Positions 1-11,200 of a stretch of DNA of 53,817 nt are shown piece by piece. A program made the position numbers and the translations under genes. Each line of letters opens with the position of its first letter. Position 1 is the stretch's first letter. The DNA lies in assembly GCA_012840085.1 (NCBI GenBank), contig DUMB01000083.1, positions 1 through 53,817 of the forward strand, in the 5' to 3' direction. Origin of the DNA: Clostridiaceae bacterium. GTDB taxonomy: Bacteria > Bacillota > Clostridia > Acetivibrionales > DUMB01. The notes under the pieces are model-generated. The model did no database searches and was not told the origin of the DNA. It saw nothing but the letters and a program-made list of their open reading frames with translations.

Positions 1-124
1 CACATTTTTCTGGGATTACTACAAAACCGTAACGGCGTAAACTTGGGAACCGCCTAGTACGGGACCGTAGGCTAGGTGGTGTGAGAGGTCGGTAGGTGAA
101 TTAATCACCTACCTCCTACTCGAT
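1..124 (+). mobile_element. 3' end of a group II intron (domains V-VI), left copy
   Basis: The segment at about 47-80 folds as a domain V hairpin: accgcctag pairs with ctaggtggt, topped by tacg/cgta, and is followed by the linker gtgtgagagg typical of bacterial group II introns. Positions 85-120 form a domain VI stem (gtaggtga / tcacctac) ending in cctactcgat, a common bacterial intron 3' end with a bulged branch-point A. The rest of the intron, including any reverse transcriptase, lies left of the window. Bases 1-127 are repeated exactly, inverted, at the right end. The intron ends 16 nt from the ridA stop codon and is antisense to ridA. Confidence 0.85.
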
Positions 125-140
125 ATTGCTATAACTCAAA

Positions 141-524
141 TTATTTCAACGCAATAACTTCTATCTCCACTAATGAGCCCTTGGGAAGGCCTGCTACCTG
201 AACCGCCGAACGCGCAGGTGCATCTGTTCCAAGATATTTTGCATATATACCATTTACAACAGCGAAATCCTTCATATCCTGCAGGAAGACCGTTGCTTTT
301 ACAACCTTATCAAAGGAAGATCCCGCTGCCTCCAGAACTGCTCTGAGATTGGCAAAAACCTGTTCAGTCTGGGCTTCAATTCCGCCCTCAACAATTTCAC
401 CTGTTGCAGGGTCTACAGGAATCTGACCGGAGGTAAATATCAATCCCAATCCGGTATCTACGGCATGGGAATAAGGACCTATTGCGGCTGGTGCTGCTGC
501 TGCGTTAATTACCTTTTTACTCAT
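141..524 (-). CDS. ridA: RidA family reactive intermediate deaminase
   Basis: The 127-residue protein has the full length of the YjgF/YER057c/UK114 family. These cytosolic trimers hydrolyse the 2-aminoacrylate and 2-iminobutanoate released by PLP enzymes such as threonine dehydratase. Visible family features are the N-terminal APAAIGPYSHAV region, FTSGQIPVDPATG, the catalytic-site arginine in APARSAVQVAGLPKG, and the C-terminal VEIEVIAL strand. A ribosome-binding site AAGGTGG lies 9 nt before the ATG. The gene follows the PAS/HTH regulator with a 38-nt gap, so the two are probably co-transcribed. Such regulator-ridA pairing suggests amino-acid catabolism control, which is an inference. Confidence 0.95.
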   Translation of the reverse strand: MSKKVINAAAAPAAIGPYSHAVDTGLGLIFTSGQIPVDPATGEIVEGGIEAQTEQVFANLRAVLEAAGSSFDKVVKATVFLQDMKDFAVVNGIYAKYLGTDAPARSAVQVAGLPKGSLVEIEVIALK

Positions 525-562
525 AGCTCTTCTCCACCTTTTCTATTTTCTTTATTTGTTTT

Positions 563-1261
563 TTATATATTTTTATTTATTTTGCTTAAATATCTGTATA
601 TTGTCGCAATCGATACATTCAGTATTGATGCAACTTCACTCACTGCTCCCTTAATCAGGAAGAATTTCTCTTCATTTAGGCGTCTTACTATTTCCATTTT
701 CTCATCTACCGTTAAGCGTTCCACGGAAATCTCCCTGGACTTAGTAACATCATATATGATTTCATCAATCATATCTCTCGCTGATGAGTGAAGAGCTTCA
801 ATATTGGTATTGAAGTTATTGTTGTTTTCACTGATATTGTTCTCTTTTTCCTTCGATTTTATAGATGGGATAAAAGCAAGCTTTTGCAATAGTTCTGCAG
901 CCTGTTGGTATTTTGTGACATCAGTATTTATACAAAGCATTCCTCGCGGGTTCCCTTGCTTGTCAAGAATAAAAAAGCTGTTTGAGCGCAGTGGAGTACC
1001 GTTTTTGGACATGCTGAGATAGTTTACATAGTAAGGCGGACATTCCTTGCCTTTATCCTTAAGCTTGGACATGGCAAAGCTGGTCAGGGGATCACCAACA
1101 CTTCGCCCGCTTATGTGACCGTTATGTATCTTTATTATGGAATGATTGATATCTTTAAAATCATAAAGAACGACTTCTGTATTCTCATCGAAACAATGAC
1201 CCAAAAAATCAACCAACTGTATATATGAAGTAAAGTCAAAATCCGAAGCTATCTTACTCAC
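563..1261 (-). CDS. YheO/DauR-like PAS and helix-turn-helix transcriptional regulator
   Basis: The 232-residue protein has an N-terminal PAS-like sensor (about residues 10-125), recognisable by VVLYDFKDINHSIIKI, GRSVGDPLT and the segment LRSNSFFILDKQGNPRGMLC. This is the YheO-type PAS_6 domain. A linker rich in Glu and Asn follows. The C-terminal helix-turn-helix (about 180-230) contains FLIKGAVSEVASILNVS and ATIYRYLSKI. Relatives such as DauR control amino-acid catabolic genes, with the ligand bound by the PAS domain. Here the gene precedes ridA in a probable two-gene operon, and a good promoter lies just upstream. The ligand cannot be read from the sequence. Confidence 0.88.
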   Translation of the reverse strand: MSKIASDFDFTSYIQLVDFLGHCFDENTEVVLYDFKDINHSIIKIHNGHISGRSVGDPLTSFAMSKLKDKGKECPPYYVNYLSMSKNGTPLRSNSFFILDKQGNPRGMLCINTDVTKYQQAAELLQKLAFIPSIKSKEKENNISENNNNFNTNIEALHSSARDMIDEIIYDVTKSREISVERLTVDEKMEIVRRLNEEKFFLIKGAVSEVASILNVSIATIYRYLSKINKNI

Positions 1262-1296
1262 CCCTTTATGGTAATAAAAAATTCTCTTTATAAGAT

Positions 1297-1325
1297 AATA
1301 TTATCACCATAATAAATTTTGTCAA
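1297..1325 (-). promoter_or_regulatory. Promoter of the regulator-ridA operon with a palindrome over the -10
   Basis: On the minus strand TTGACA (1320-1325) is followed after 17 nt by AATATT (1297-1302). The perfect palindrome GATAATATTATC covers the -10 and sits inside a longer imperfect one. This would be a natural operator for autoregulation, which is an inference. Confidence 0.6.
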
Positions 1326-1336
1326 CATTATTTGTC

Positions 1337-1369
1337 AAAACAGGGGCTGTAAATACCAGCCCCTGTTTT
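1337..1369 (-). terminator. Bidirectional-looking intrinsic terminator
   Basis: A perfect 13-bp inverted repeat (aaaacaggggctg / cagcccctgtttt) surrounds a 7-nt loop. A or T runs occur on both sides, so it can end transcription from the decayed surface locus on its right. It would also insulate the regulator promoter. Confidence 0.85.
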
Positions 1370-1371
1370 AT

Positions 1372-1580
1372 GCTTATCTTATACTTGCCTTATACCTGCC
1401 TTATACTTATCGCATACTTATCTTATGCTTATCATATACATATCTTATATTTATCTTCTTATACTTATCTTCTTATACTTATCTTATGCTTATCTTATAT
1501 ATATCATATACTTATCTTATACTTAATCTTATACTTAATCTTATACTTAATCTTATACTTAATCTTATACTTATCATATG
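1372..1580. repeat. Degenerate 12-nt tandem repeat (cttatacttaat)
   Basis: About 200 bases of imperfect cttatactta-type units end in four perfect tandem copies of cttatacttaat (1516-1563) and a fifth partial copy (1564-1575). The array separates the regulator operon from the SLH-gene remnant. The small open frames across it are repeat artefacts. Confidence 0.9.
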
Positions 1581-1603
1581 TTTATCCTGTTTCTGTCCCA
1601 TGC

Positions 1604-2089
1604 TTATCGTATGGCTGTGCTATTATGCAATATGTTATATAGCAACTGCGCTAACTCTGCACGAGTGGTGATGGCTTTCGGCATGAGCATGCCATCCCGG
1701 AAAGGTTTACTTTGATGACTTCGTCATCCTTTACTTCATCGGTAAGGTCTATGATAACATCTGCTTTATCATCCGCAATCAGAACATTCTGTTGTAGTAT
1801 GTCAATAATTACGGTACCGTTTCCGTCTCTTGATACATTATTGTTCTTTTGTGGCAATGGAACTATAGTGCCTCCGTCATAAGATGGATTGTCATCGTCA
1901 TCATCATTCGGATCCTCTTTCATGATATTTAATATCGCCCTGATCAGAAAGAAATGAAAAAACCCAATTTTGAAGTTTATTTAACAATTCCGGTAGCTCA
2001 TTTTTATAAAACCACCTGTTAATTCCCAATAGGTTCATCTCCAGACTGACAGGTTGACAGATAAGGTTATTCCCATAGACTGTCCACAA
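1604..2089 (-). pseudogene. Decayed C-terminal fragment of an SLH-anchored surface protein
   Basis: Three short frames in series look like one broken gene. The first, 2089-1904, is not recognised. The second, 1923-1651, begins with an Asp-rich linker (DPNDDDDDNPS) and a spacer-like stretch (GNGTVIIDI, DKADVIIDLTD) resembling linkers before SLH domains. The third frame, about 1705-1604, reads DGMLMPKAITTRAELAQLL, which matches the ITRAE..LL core of an SLH motif, then runs YNILHNSTAIR and stops. No good start or ribosome-binding site is present, and two frame changes are needed to join the pieces. I read it as the truncated wall-anchoring end of a surface protein. It may once have been part of, or a paralogue of, the giant gene next to it. 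The SLH match is short. Confidence 0.6.
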
Positions 2090-2182
2090 TGATATAACAC
2101 TGCGGAATATCTATGGGAACATTAAAGTAAAAGCCACGTTGCATATCATCTAATCATTAATTAACCATATTTTACTAATATC

Positions 2183-2208
2183 AGGCGGTGATAGGAGCAC
2201 ACCGCCCT
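2183..2208 (-). terminator. Hairpin after the giant surface-protein gene
   Basis: An inverted repeat (aggcggtg / caccgccct) with a 9-nt loop lies 27 nt past the stop codon. No U-run follows on the minus strand, so termination efficiency is doubtful. Confidence 0.45.
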
Positions 2209-2234
2209 GACATATCAAATTTAGCTTATCTTTT

Positions 2235-5200
2235 TTAGTCAGCAATTTCTACTACATTTGACAATGGAATCATGTTGGATGATTCAATGTCCCTGCCGTC
2301 CCATACGAAGACTTTTGCTTTGTAACCTGTTATATCTGAAGGAAGATTAAACCCTACATGCATGTACTCTGTAGCTCCCCCTGCTACTTCCTTGGACAGG
2401 TAGGATACATTAACCATCCTTTTATTGCTGTCATAAAGTGCTAAAATCAGCAATACCTGTTTATTTTCTGTTCCGTTGTTTGTTATAACTGCAGACGCAT
2501 CAAGCATCTTGCCAGCTTCCAGTTTCGTAGCATTTTTTGTTTTTCCTACTGTAAATGTGGTTTTTACAGTAAATGCACCGCTCTCTGTAGGTGTAGCATT
2601 GACAAGCACTCCGGCAGATTCATTTCCTGCTTTGTCTATGGCTGTTATCCTGAATGTGTATTTTTTGCCGTTTGTCAATCCTGTTATCGTAACAGTCTCA
2701 ACACCAGGTTCTACATATACAGGCTGTACAGAAGAAGCTTCATCCACATCCACTATCTTTATCTTGTCAAGATCACTATCCTCAGGATCAGTCCACGTAA
2801 TGGTGATCTGTCCGTTTCCTTCCACTACTACCACGTTACTTGGGTTGTCATCATCATCTTCATCGTCATTTCCACTGTCATCTAACGTGCCTGTCGTGAA
2901 AGTCAGCTCATAATACTCTTGTTGCACCTCGCTGTTAGCATTTAACACCGCACCTGCCGGAATAACAAGGGTGTATTCAGTATCTGATTGCAAGCGTTCG
3001 GCTGGTTCGATGTATAGCCATTCGCCTTCAATGGATACATGTGCCGGTACCTTATCAACACCTGCCTGGTACAGGGCAATATTTCCGAAATTAGGGCCTT
3101 CCGTTACATTTTGATTGTACCGAACCTTTACCTCAGAATTCGGAGACACATCTGCCATTCCGTGTCCGGGATAAGCAAGGGTAATCTCAGGATTGCTTGC
3201 GGTGGTAACAAAACTTAAGCTGTACGGTTCATCCATTTTGTGTCCGAAAGGATCTGAGACAGCATCGGCCGGTATTGTAAGGGTATAGCCGGTACCCCTT
3301 GCCAGAGGGCTGCGAGGTGTAATTGTCAAGGTGTTTCCTTCAATGGTTTTGTCAATTTCTATTTCATTCAGTTTCTCATCAATCAGCTCTATCTGTTCAA
3401 AGCCTGTGCCTTTATCAACATCCATGTTAAACCCGATTGTTAAGGGTTTATCGGTGCTTACCTGGGTTTCATTGGGTGCAGGATATACTTTTTCCACAGT
3501 AATGGACGCAGGCACTAAAGTAAAGTTGTATGTGTTGTTTTCTGTTGAAAACTCTTCTGTGCCGGTAGGAAGTAAGGCACGGAGGGCCATAACTGTTTCT
3601 TCGTCCTCATTTGTCTCTAATCCGTCTGAAGAGAAAAGGAAGCTCAATCCAAATTCCTCTCCGTCCATCATACGGTCAATAGTCCTGCTTTCAAGAATCT
3701 CTCCGCTTTCAACATGCACCAGCTGTACCGTAACATCTTCCAGTATCTTTCCGCCTGTGTTGGCCACAGTTGCCTGTACCAGGTAATCATTTCCTGCTAT
3801 ATTTTCACATTTCAGAGCATTTATTGCCACATCTGCGGTAACAATTTCAAAGGTTAAGTAATTGTTGCTTTCATCGGCTTCATTAATTCCTTCATCGGTA
3901 CGGATTACAGCATAAAGTTTATATTTATCCCTTTCCTCCAGCCCTACTTGCCAATTAAGTTCCATCAGAGCTGCACTACGGGCCGGAATAGGTTCCTGTG
4001 TCTCCACTATACCTATTAGCCTGCCTTCGTCAGGTTCTCCGTCATATACATACAGTGTTGCATTCTCAGCAAAATCTCCATTGTTATTAACAACAGCCCA
4101 TATTTTTGTCTGTGCCACCTGAACCGGAATAGAGGGAACCAACAGGAGACCGTTTTCTTCGTCAAAGGACAGGTCGTGGAACGGGGTATAGCTTAACATC
4201 ATAAGGTCTACTTTATCGCTTGGCATGAAATACTCTATATCTTCAACAACCTCTTTTATCACCACAGCCTGGGTGTAAACCACCTTAAGCGTTCCTTCTT
4301 CCGTGAATACAGGGCTGAAAGAGCGTATATACCTTTCATTTTCGCCAAGAGCAATTACGCCGCTCCATACACCCTTGTTGATATCATAGAAAGAAGCAGC
4401 AAGTGAATTTGTATTGTTTTCTCCAGCATTTACATAGATTAAGGCAAGCTGGGGATTTTCTCCCTCCATGACTGCAATCCTGTAACCGGCAGGTATATTT
4501 GAAAGGAATTCACCGCTTTTTACCTCTTCTTCCAGACCGGTCTTGTATACCACATCTCCGTTCTGATACCATATTACGAACCATTCTCCATTTATATTGG
4601 CAGCTCTGGGAGCTGAATCCTCCACATCATTGTCGCTAAGCCGGACTGCTTCACCCCAGGCGGTTCCGTCATAAAGCCTGTAATATACTTCCCTGTCATC
4701 CTGTGTCGTCAGGTCGTTATCCATATCCAGGGTATAAAGCAGCAGACCCTCCGTCCCGTGCATAGTGAGACTGGAATCATATACATAAGGCACTGAACCC
4801 TCTATCTCTTCAGGGGCGCTCCAGTTGCTGCCGTCCCAGAAAGAGTAGTACAGGCTGTCAGTATTTGCGGGAGAGCGAAGCTCTTTCATTTCATCTCCAT
4901 AAGTGAGGCTCAAACCTTCGGACTTGGTCCAAACCAGCAACGCTTTGCCTCCGTCAGCTGCGAGAACCGGTGCATGGTCAAACTTGTCATCGTCTGTCAA
5001 AGTTATTATATCCGGCTCTTCACCTTCACCTTTGAATACACTCCGAGTGACTTTTATTTCGGAATCCTTTACATAAGAAACCATTTTGTTTTCTTCGGTC
5101 ATAAGATTCTTTATATTCTGCCATGCAAGCAGCAAGCCGTCTCCCGAGGCTGCCGCCGCAGGTGCAAAATCAGCTGTATCCTGATTGCCAAACCATTCAG

Positions 5201-8200
5201 GCTCACACCAGCTTGCGCCGTCAAACATGGAATACTTCAACTGCGTGCGGTTGTTGTCATCACGAATCGGATTATGCTCGGTCCATATCAACCATTGCTT
5301 ATTATCACCGCTTGCCAGCTGAACCTCCGCTCTTGGATATATATTATCTGCCATGGGCCCGATTTGAGGATTTGAACCTGCATTTACCATTTCCGTCTTT
5401 TCGGAAGACGCCTTCATGCTTCTCTGCGCCGCGCTGTTTCCGGCAAGCCAATGCGGGCCTCTTTCCAGATAATTAGTCGGAATTGGTTTGAACTCTATAT
5501 CCTCTTCCAAATCAGCCATAAATTGTAATAATTTAACCTTTTCCTTGCCGTTATCCCAATGAGTGCCTGCCAACTTCTTTTCATATAGTGTAACGCTGTC
5601 AAAAATATAATAAGCGACGATTCCTGCGGAAATATATGGCTCAACCTGGATATACCCGGTTGGTATATGGAACTCAGCAGGTATATGACCTGTTACATAA
5701 CCTTCAACAGATAAAATGTCATCAATTCCCGCACCAATCTCAATTGTTACGTAAGGATCAAAACCAAGTATGCCTTCAAAATCCTTGTCAAACCCATTAA
5801 TAGCCAGTTTTCCGTTAATATTGGCACCCATTGATATCTTGCCCCATCCACCTATGTTAATCTTTGGTATGACGTATGCCCTTTTCCAAAAATATTCACC
5901 ATTGCCATTAAAGAAAAGTTCGTATATGACCAATTTCCATTCGTTGGTGTGCTTATTAAATTTAAGCATTCCATAAAAACTTACATTTGCCTCCACATCA
6001 AAGCCTGCAGAAACTACCTTGGCTAGTTTCTTACTAAGTTCAGTTCTTTGTTCCTCACTATATTTAAGCCCTTTACCATACTGATATTCCATCACTAAAT
6101 AACCATCTTGGTCTATAAAACCTTCAAAACTATGTTTGGAGTCTCCCAACCTAAAGCTTCCGCCATCTATAAGCGGGACACCGTCAAGAATATCAACATT
6201 TCCTCCTGTCAGATTGCTTAATTTTAGCGGCGTATCAACAACATACTGTCCCTTCTCGTAGGTTATATTAAGCTTGGGTCCGTATTTCAATTCAGGGTAA
6301 GGCGCTACTATTACATTTGCATTCACCCACGGAGATTCCACACCGTATAATGAAACCATACGCCCTAACAATTCCTCACCAGGCTTCATCTCCAACCCCG
6401 GCTGCAATTCGAAGACAGGTTTGACTAATCTACGTGAAATACTTCCCATAGAGGATTTAAGCTCATAATAGCCGGGAGTAAGGCCATCCTAGTTTCCGCT
6501 TATCTCAAACTTCAGTCCGGGAATCTCTACGCCTTGAATAAAAATCCCTTTATTCGAATTACCAAATCCTGATTCGCTCAACTCGGACCTGATATAATTA
6601 ATGCCAGGCTGCTTTTTTCTGACAGAAAGGTATACAGGATAGTCAGAGCCCTGATGATATGCCTCCACTTTATTGGAAACATAAAGCTCATGTTCCTCAC
6701 CAGGCAGCGTAAGTGAATATTTCCTTCCTGTCTCCAATCCGCTTATCACATACGCGTTACTGTCTGCTTCACGCCAGGCGAGTACTTTTTTTCCGTCCAA
6801 TACAAAGTACATATTTTCATAGGGAGTAATATATCTTCTTTCCTGTTCATCATACAGCTTTATTGTCAAGCTCTGCCTGGAGGTGGCTTCTCTTATCCTG
6901 ACCGGCACCCGGACTTGCTTTTTAGTCTCATCATGCTCAAAAACCAGCTCATATGCTCCGTAATAACCTTTATTTCCATATGAGAATGAGAATTGGGTCT
7001 CTTTATTGTATTCTGTTGTCACAGTCCCAAGGTCCTCAATTAAAGTGCCGTTTTTATACAATCTGACATTGATTCTCTGGTTGTGGATATATCCGATGGA
7101 TGGCGATTTCAGCGAAATGCTGAAGTTTTCAATGTTTTTTATGCCGTATTCATTGTTTTCATCATAAACAGTCAGGTTACATGTCCGATCGGGATAAACT
7201 GACAATACCGCATCATCAAGGTTTAAATCTATTATTGTTATGGTCCGTTCAAAAGTATAAGGTATATCAAAGTAATCATACATCGTCAGAGCAACCTTGT
7301 ATTCTCCCGGAGAATAATAGATAGTGGAAGCTTTCGGTCCAACTCCTTTTTTCCCGTTTCCGAAGTCCCACTCCTCGAGGGATTTGATGGGACGGCCGAA
7401 TTTATCCCGCCTGGAGTCAAACTCAAGAATTTGATTAGTCACCCAGGTTGCATAATATAGATTAGATCTTGCAAGTGATGGTATACCGAAGTAAAAATCT
7501 CCATAATCAAGCGGTGATGCAGTCCATAGGTCAAACATAAGGCTATCATTTTCTTTGCCGGCTGTATTCTTTAATGCGCCTTTCGGTATGAAAAATAAAT
7601 ATCCGTCAGATGGGTTCAGCGGCGAGTTGGGCGCCAGAACCAGCTTGTTGTTGTTTATACTCTTTGTATACTCCACTTCATTACCCTTTAAATCCATCAC
7701 CTTGATATTATCAAATTCAGTACCTTCAGATATAGTGTCGGAAAACTGAATCTCAACAGGTGAGTTTATAGGTATCTTTTTACCAAATTTACTAATAGCA
7801 TATCTGTCTGCAATACTAAAAGCATTTGATCCGGTGATAAAGCTTATTTCAAATCCCATGCCCTCACCGCTGTCCTGTATGTCGTAAGGTCCTTTTAGGG
7901 TATAGGTGGTGTTTGGCTTCAGAGGAGAATTAGTTGTAAATGCAAACGTATTCTGATCAATTTGTTGCTGCGCCCAGAGAGATGCCGAGCTTCCTCGGGA
8001 ATCCAGCAGTACCAATTTATGATCCCAGTTATCTATAGGCTGGGAAAAGGTTATATAAATTGGCTGATTTATATCAACATCCATCTGGCTGTTTTTGGGA
8101 TAGAAGTTAACTATATACGGAAGAGTATTGCTGCTCTCTGTCCGGAATTTTACGGATCTTCGCAAATTACTGTTTTCAAACCTGTCCTTTACAGCATCAG

Positions 8201-11200
8201 CCGGGATAAATATTTCATATACTTGCGCCGGCTTAAGCTTCACCTCTGGGTCAAGAGTGAGTGTCATCTCTCTTCCGTTTATCGACTTTGAAACCTTAAG
8301 CCGTCTGCCATATGAATCAAGCAGCGCAATATTATCAAAGCAATTTCCCATGAATACATCATAGTTAAATTCAAAAGATATTACGTTGGTTTCGCAGGAA
8401 ACGTCCTTTTCCCTGTCACCAGGCGAAGAAAATACCACTTCAATAATTCTTTCCGGCTTTTCTTCAACGCTGAAGGCTACTCTGATCTCATCATTGTAAT
8501 CATTACCGGAACTGTCTGTAATGGTGCCTGAAGGAACAACAAGCTCATAATCTTTTCCTGGTTTCATGTAATCCGCAAGCATAACTGAAAGTGTATTTCT
8601 AAACATGGCAACTGATATGTCCGGCGCTCCGGGACCATTTAAAACTATGCCATAATCAACAGTGCTGTTTTCTGGTTTTATTGCTTTTATGTCTTCATCA
8701 AAAGTAATGCTTATCTCCTTTGTATTCCACGGTGCGCCTGTACTGTTGTTGGCAGGTTCGGTGCTGAGAACAACGGGCGCAAATGTATCAGGCTTTGCAA
8801 GAACTGTAAATCCAAAGGAAAAACTTTCAGTTGCGTCCCCTTTTGTAAACGTGGCGGTTAATACTACCTTTTTATGTCCCTCGTAATATTCCGGGCGAAT
8901 GACTTCCCCACTGTTCGATATGGTTGATGGAGTATCTGAAGTCCATGTTATAACAGAGCCGTAAGGTCCCGATGTGGGAAGTGACAGATTGCTTATTACA
9001 GAATACTTTGACAGGTTATCACCCAATATATTGTGGTAGTTTATAAGCCAGTGAAGATCTAATTCGACGGTATCGGCATCAGTCTGGTCAAGCTTTACCA
9101 CCACCACATTAAAGGTTTTTGTTGTACTCTTGCCGCCTTTTGACAGAACTGCAGTAAGATATACTAATTTGTTTCCCTCTGCAAATGATGGGCGCGTAAT
9201 TGTCCCATCAGGTTTTATATGTTTTTCGTCGCTGGATGTCCAGCTTATGGATGATCCATAGGGCCCTTCAACAGGCAGGTTAAGGTAGTCTGTAATTTCA
9301 ATACCGCCTCCACCTATTATTATTTCATAAGTAAGCCAGTTAGCATCTAACTCCAGTGCTTCATCATCCGTAGGCATGGGAATCACTGTTATATGGAACG
9401 TCTTCGTATACTCAGCAGAACCTCTGCTTATAGTTGCAACAAGTGAGATATTTTGAGGGCCCTGAGTGTAAGTTGGGCGGTTTACAGTACCGTCCGCTGC
9501 TGCAAACTTTCCTTCAGTATCCGAAGACTCCCAGCGGATTTCCGTTCCTAGTATTCCTGTAACAGGAAGGTCCAAATCTGACATTATCTTGTCAAGTGCT
9601 TCATTTTCGCCCAGTATAATCTCGTCAGTCAGCCAGACAAAGCCGGCATATGCTGCCTCCTCATCCGTTGCTTCCAGTTTTATAACTGTAATATTGAATT
9701 TTTTCTCAAGTGTAGCAGGCCCGCTTTTTATAGTTGCCGTAAGAGTCACCTGTTTGTTCCCCTGACTATAGGACGGCCGGTTTACAACTCCGTTTCCATC
9801 CACAAATTCAGGCATGCCGGATGTCCAGGTTATGATGCTGCCGTTTTCACCGATTTGGGGCAGATAAAGGTCTGTTGTTATCATATCCAGGCTTTCATTT
9901 CCATTCAGTATTACATCACCTGTCAGCCAATCTCTGTCAGCAGCAGCCAGGTCTTCATCCAGGACCTTTACCTTTATGTCGAAAGTCTTCTGCATGGAAA
10001 GAGTGCCAATGGATATGGTTGCTGTCAGGGTTAATGCCTGATGTCCCTGATGAATAGAAGGTCTTGTCACTTCACCATTTACATTTACAAAATCCGGTTT
10101 GCTGCTTTCCCAGCTTATTGTGCTGCCGTTTGGCGCATATGAAGGCAAATTTAAATTCTCTGTAATGCTTAAAGGTGAACTGTTCTGGCCCAGTATTCTC
10201 TCATATGTAAGCCATGCTGCGTCAAATGCCAGCCTGTCTTCATCTGTTACTGTAAGCTGTACCTGGGCCGAGGCCGTTGCTCCTCCGGGCACCAAGGCCT
10301 TAACGGTGGCAGTACCCGGCTCGCTGGATGATAACACAACAGATGCATATCCTGATTCATTTGTGGTTGCTGTTGAAACATCCAATGTTCCCAAAGTTGT
10401 GCTGAAATTAACGGGTATGCCGGCTGCCGGTGTCCCATCCAAACCATATACCTGTGCGGTTATGGTGCTGGATGCTCTTCCCGCAGGAGGATTGGCTGAA
10501 AGGTTCACCGTTGATGCATCTATATAGTCGTATGGTTTAAAATCAATGGGTATTGAATCATTCTTAAAATACCAGCTGTAGATTTCACTCTTGTCCTTTG
10601 CATTTCCCCATGAACCCATGAAGCCCGCATAGACCTCGCGCACATCTTCTATATCGAGCCCGTCTCCTGCGCTGGTTAGAATTTCGGCAAGATCCAAATT
10701 TTCAATTCTGAGATTGCTGTTTTTAGGCCTTATGGCATCGGTACTGAAACGAATTTCCAATACCTTTCCGGTACCGTTATACTCAATCCATACATTATAG
10801 TATTTGGCCGGATTGAGTGTATTACCATAGGTCACCATCTGACTGGTACGGTTTTCATAGTTTCCGTTATAATAAACTTCGGCGTATTCCATATACATAT
10901 AAGTGGTAGCTTGTCCGGGACCTTGAACTGTGTAATAGTCTGTAACGAATGCAATATTTATACTCGGCTTTATGCTTTCATCCTGAAGTGCGCTTCCGTA
11001 AACCGTATTCCCAGCTGCTTGCAGGGTGAATGTAATGCCCCCTGTGATAAAATCGGGATGAGGATTGCGGTATGAAAAAGCCGTGCTGAAGGACAGGTCC
11101 TCGCCAAGGCATATTTTATTCTTTGTAAAGATGCTACCCCCTACAGTTCCTGTCTCTCTTCTGTCATTGTTAAATTGCAGCGCTGTGATATTGTTTCCAT

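Noticed and set aside
1319..1671. Leu/Ile/Tyr-rich plus-strand small membrane proteins
   Set aside because: They are translations of the cttatacttaat tandem repeat and have no start signals.
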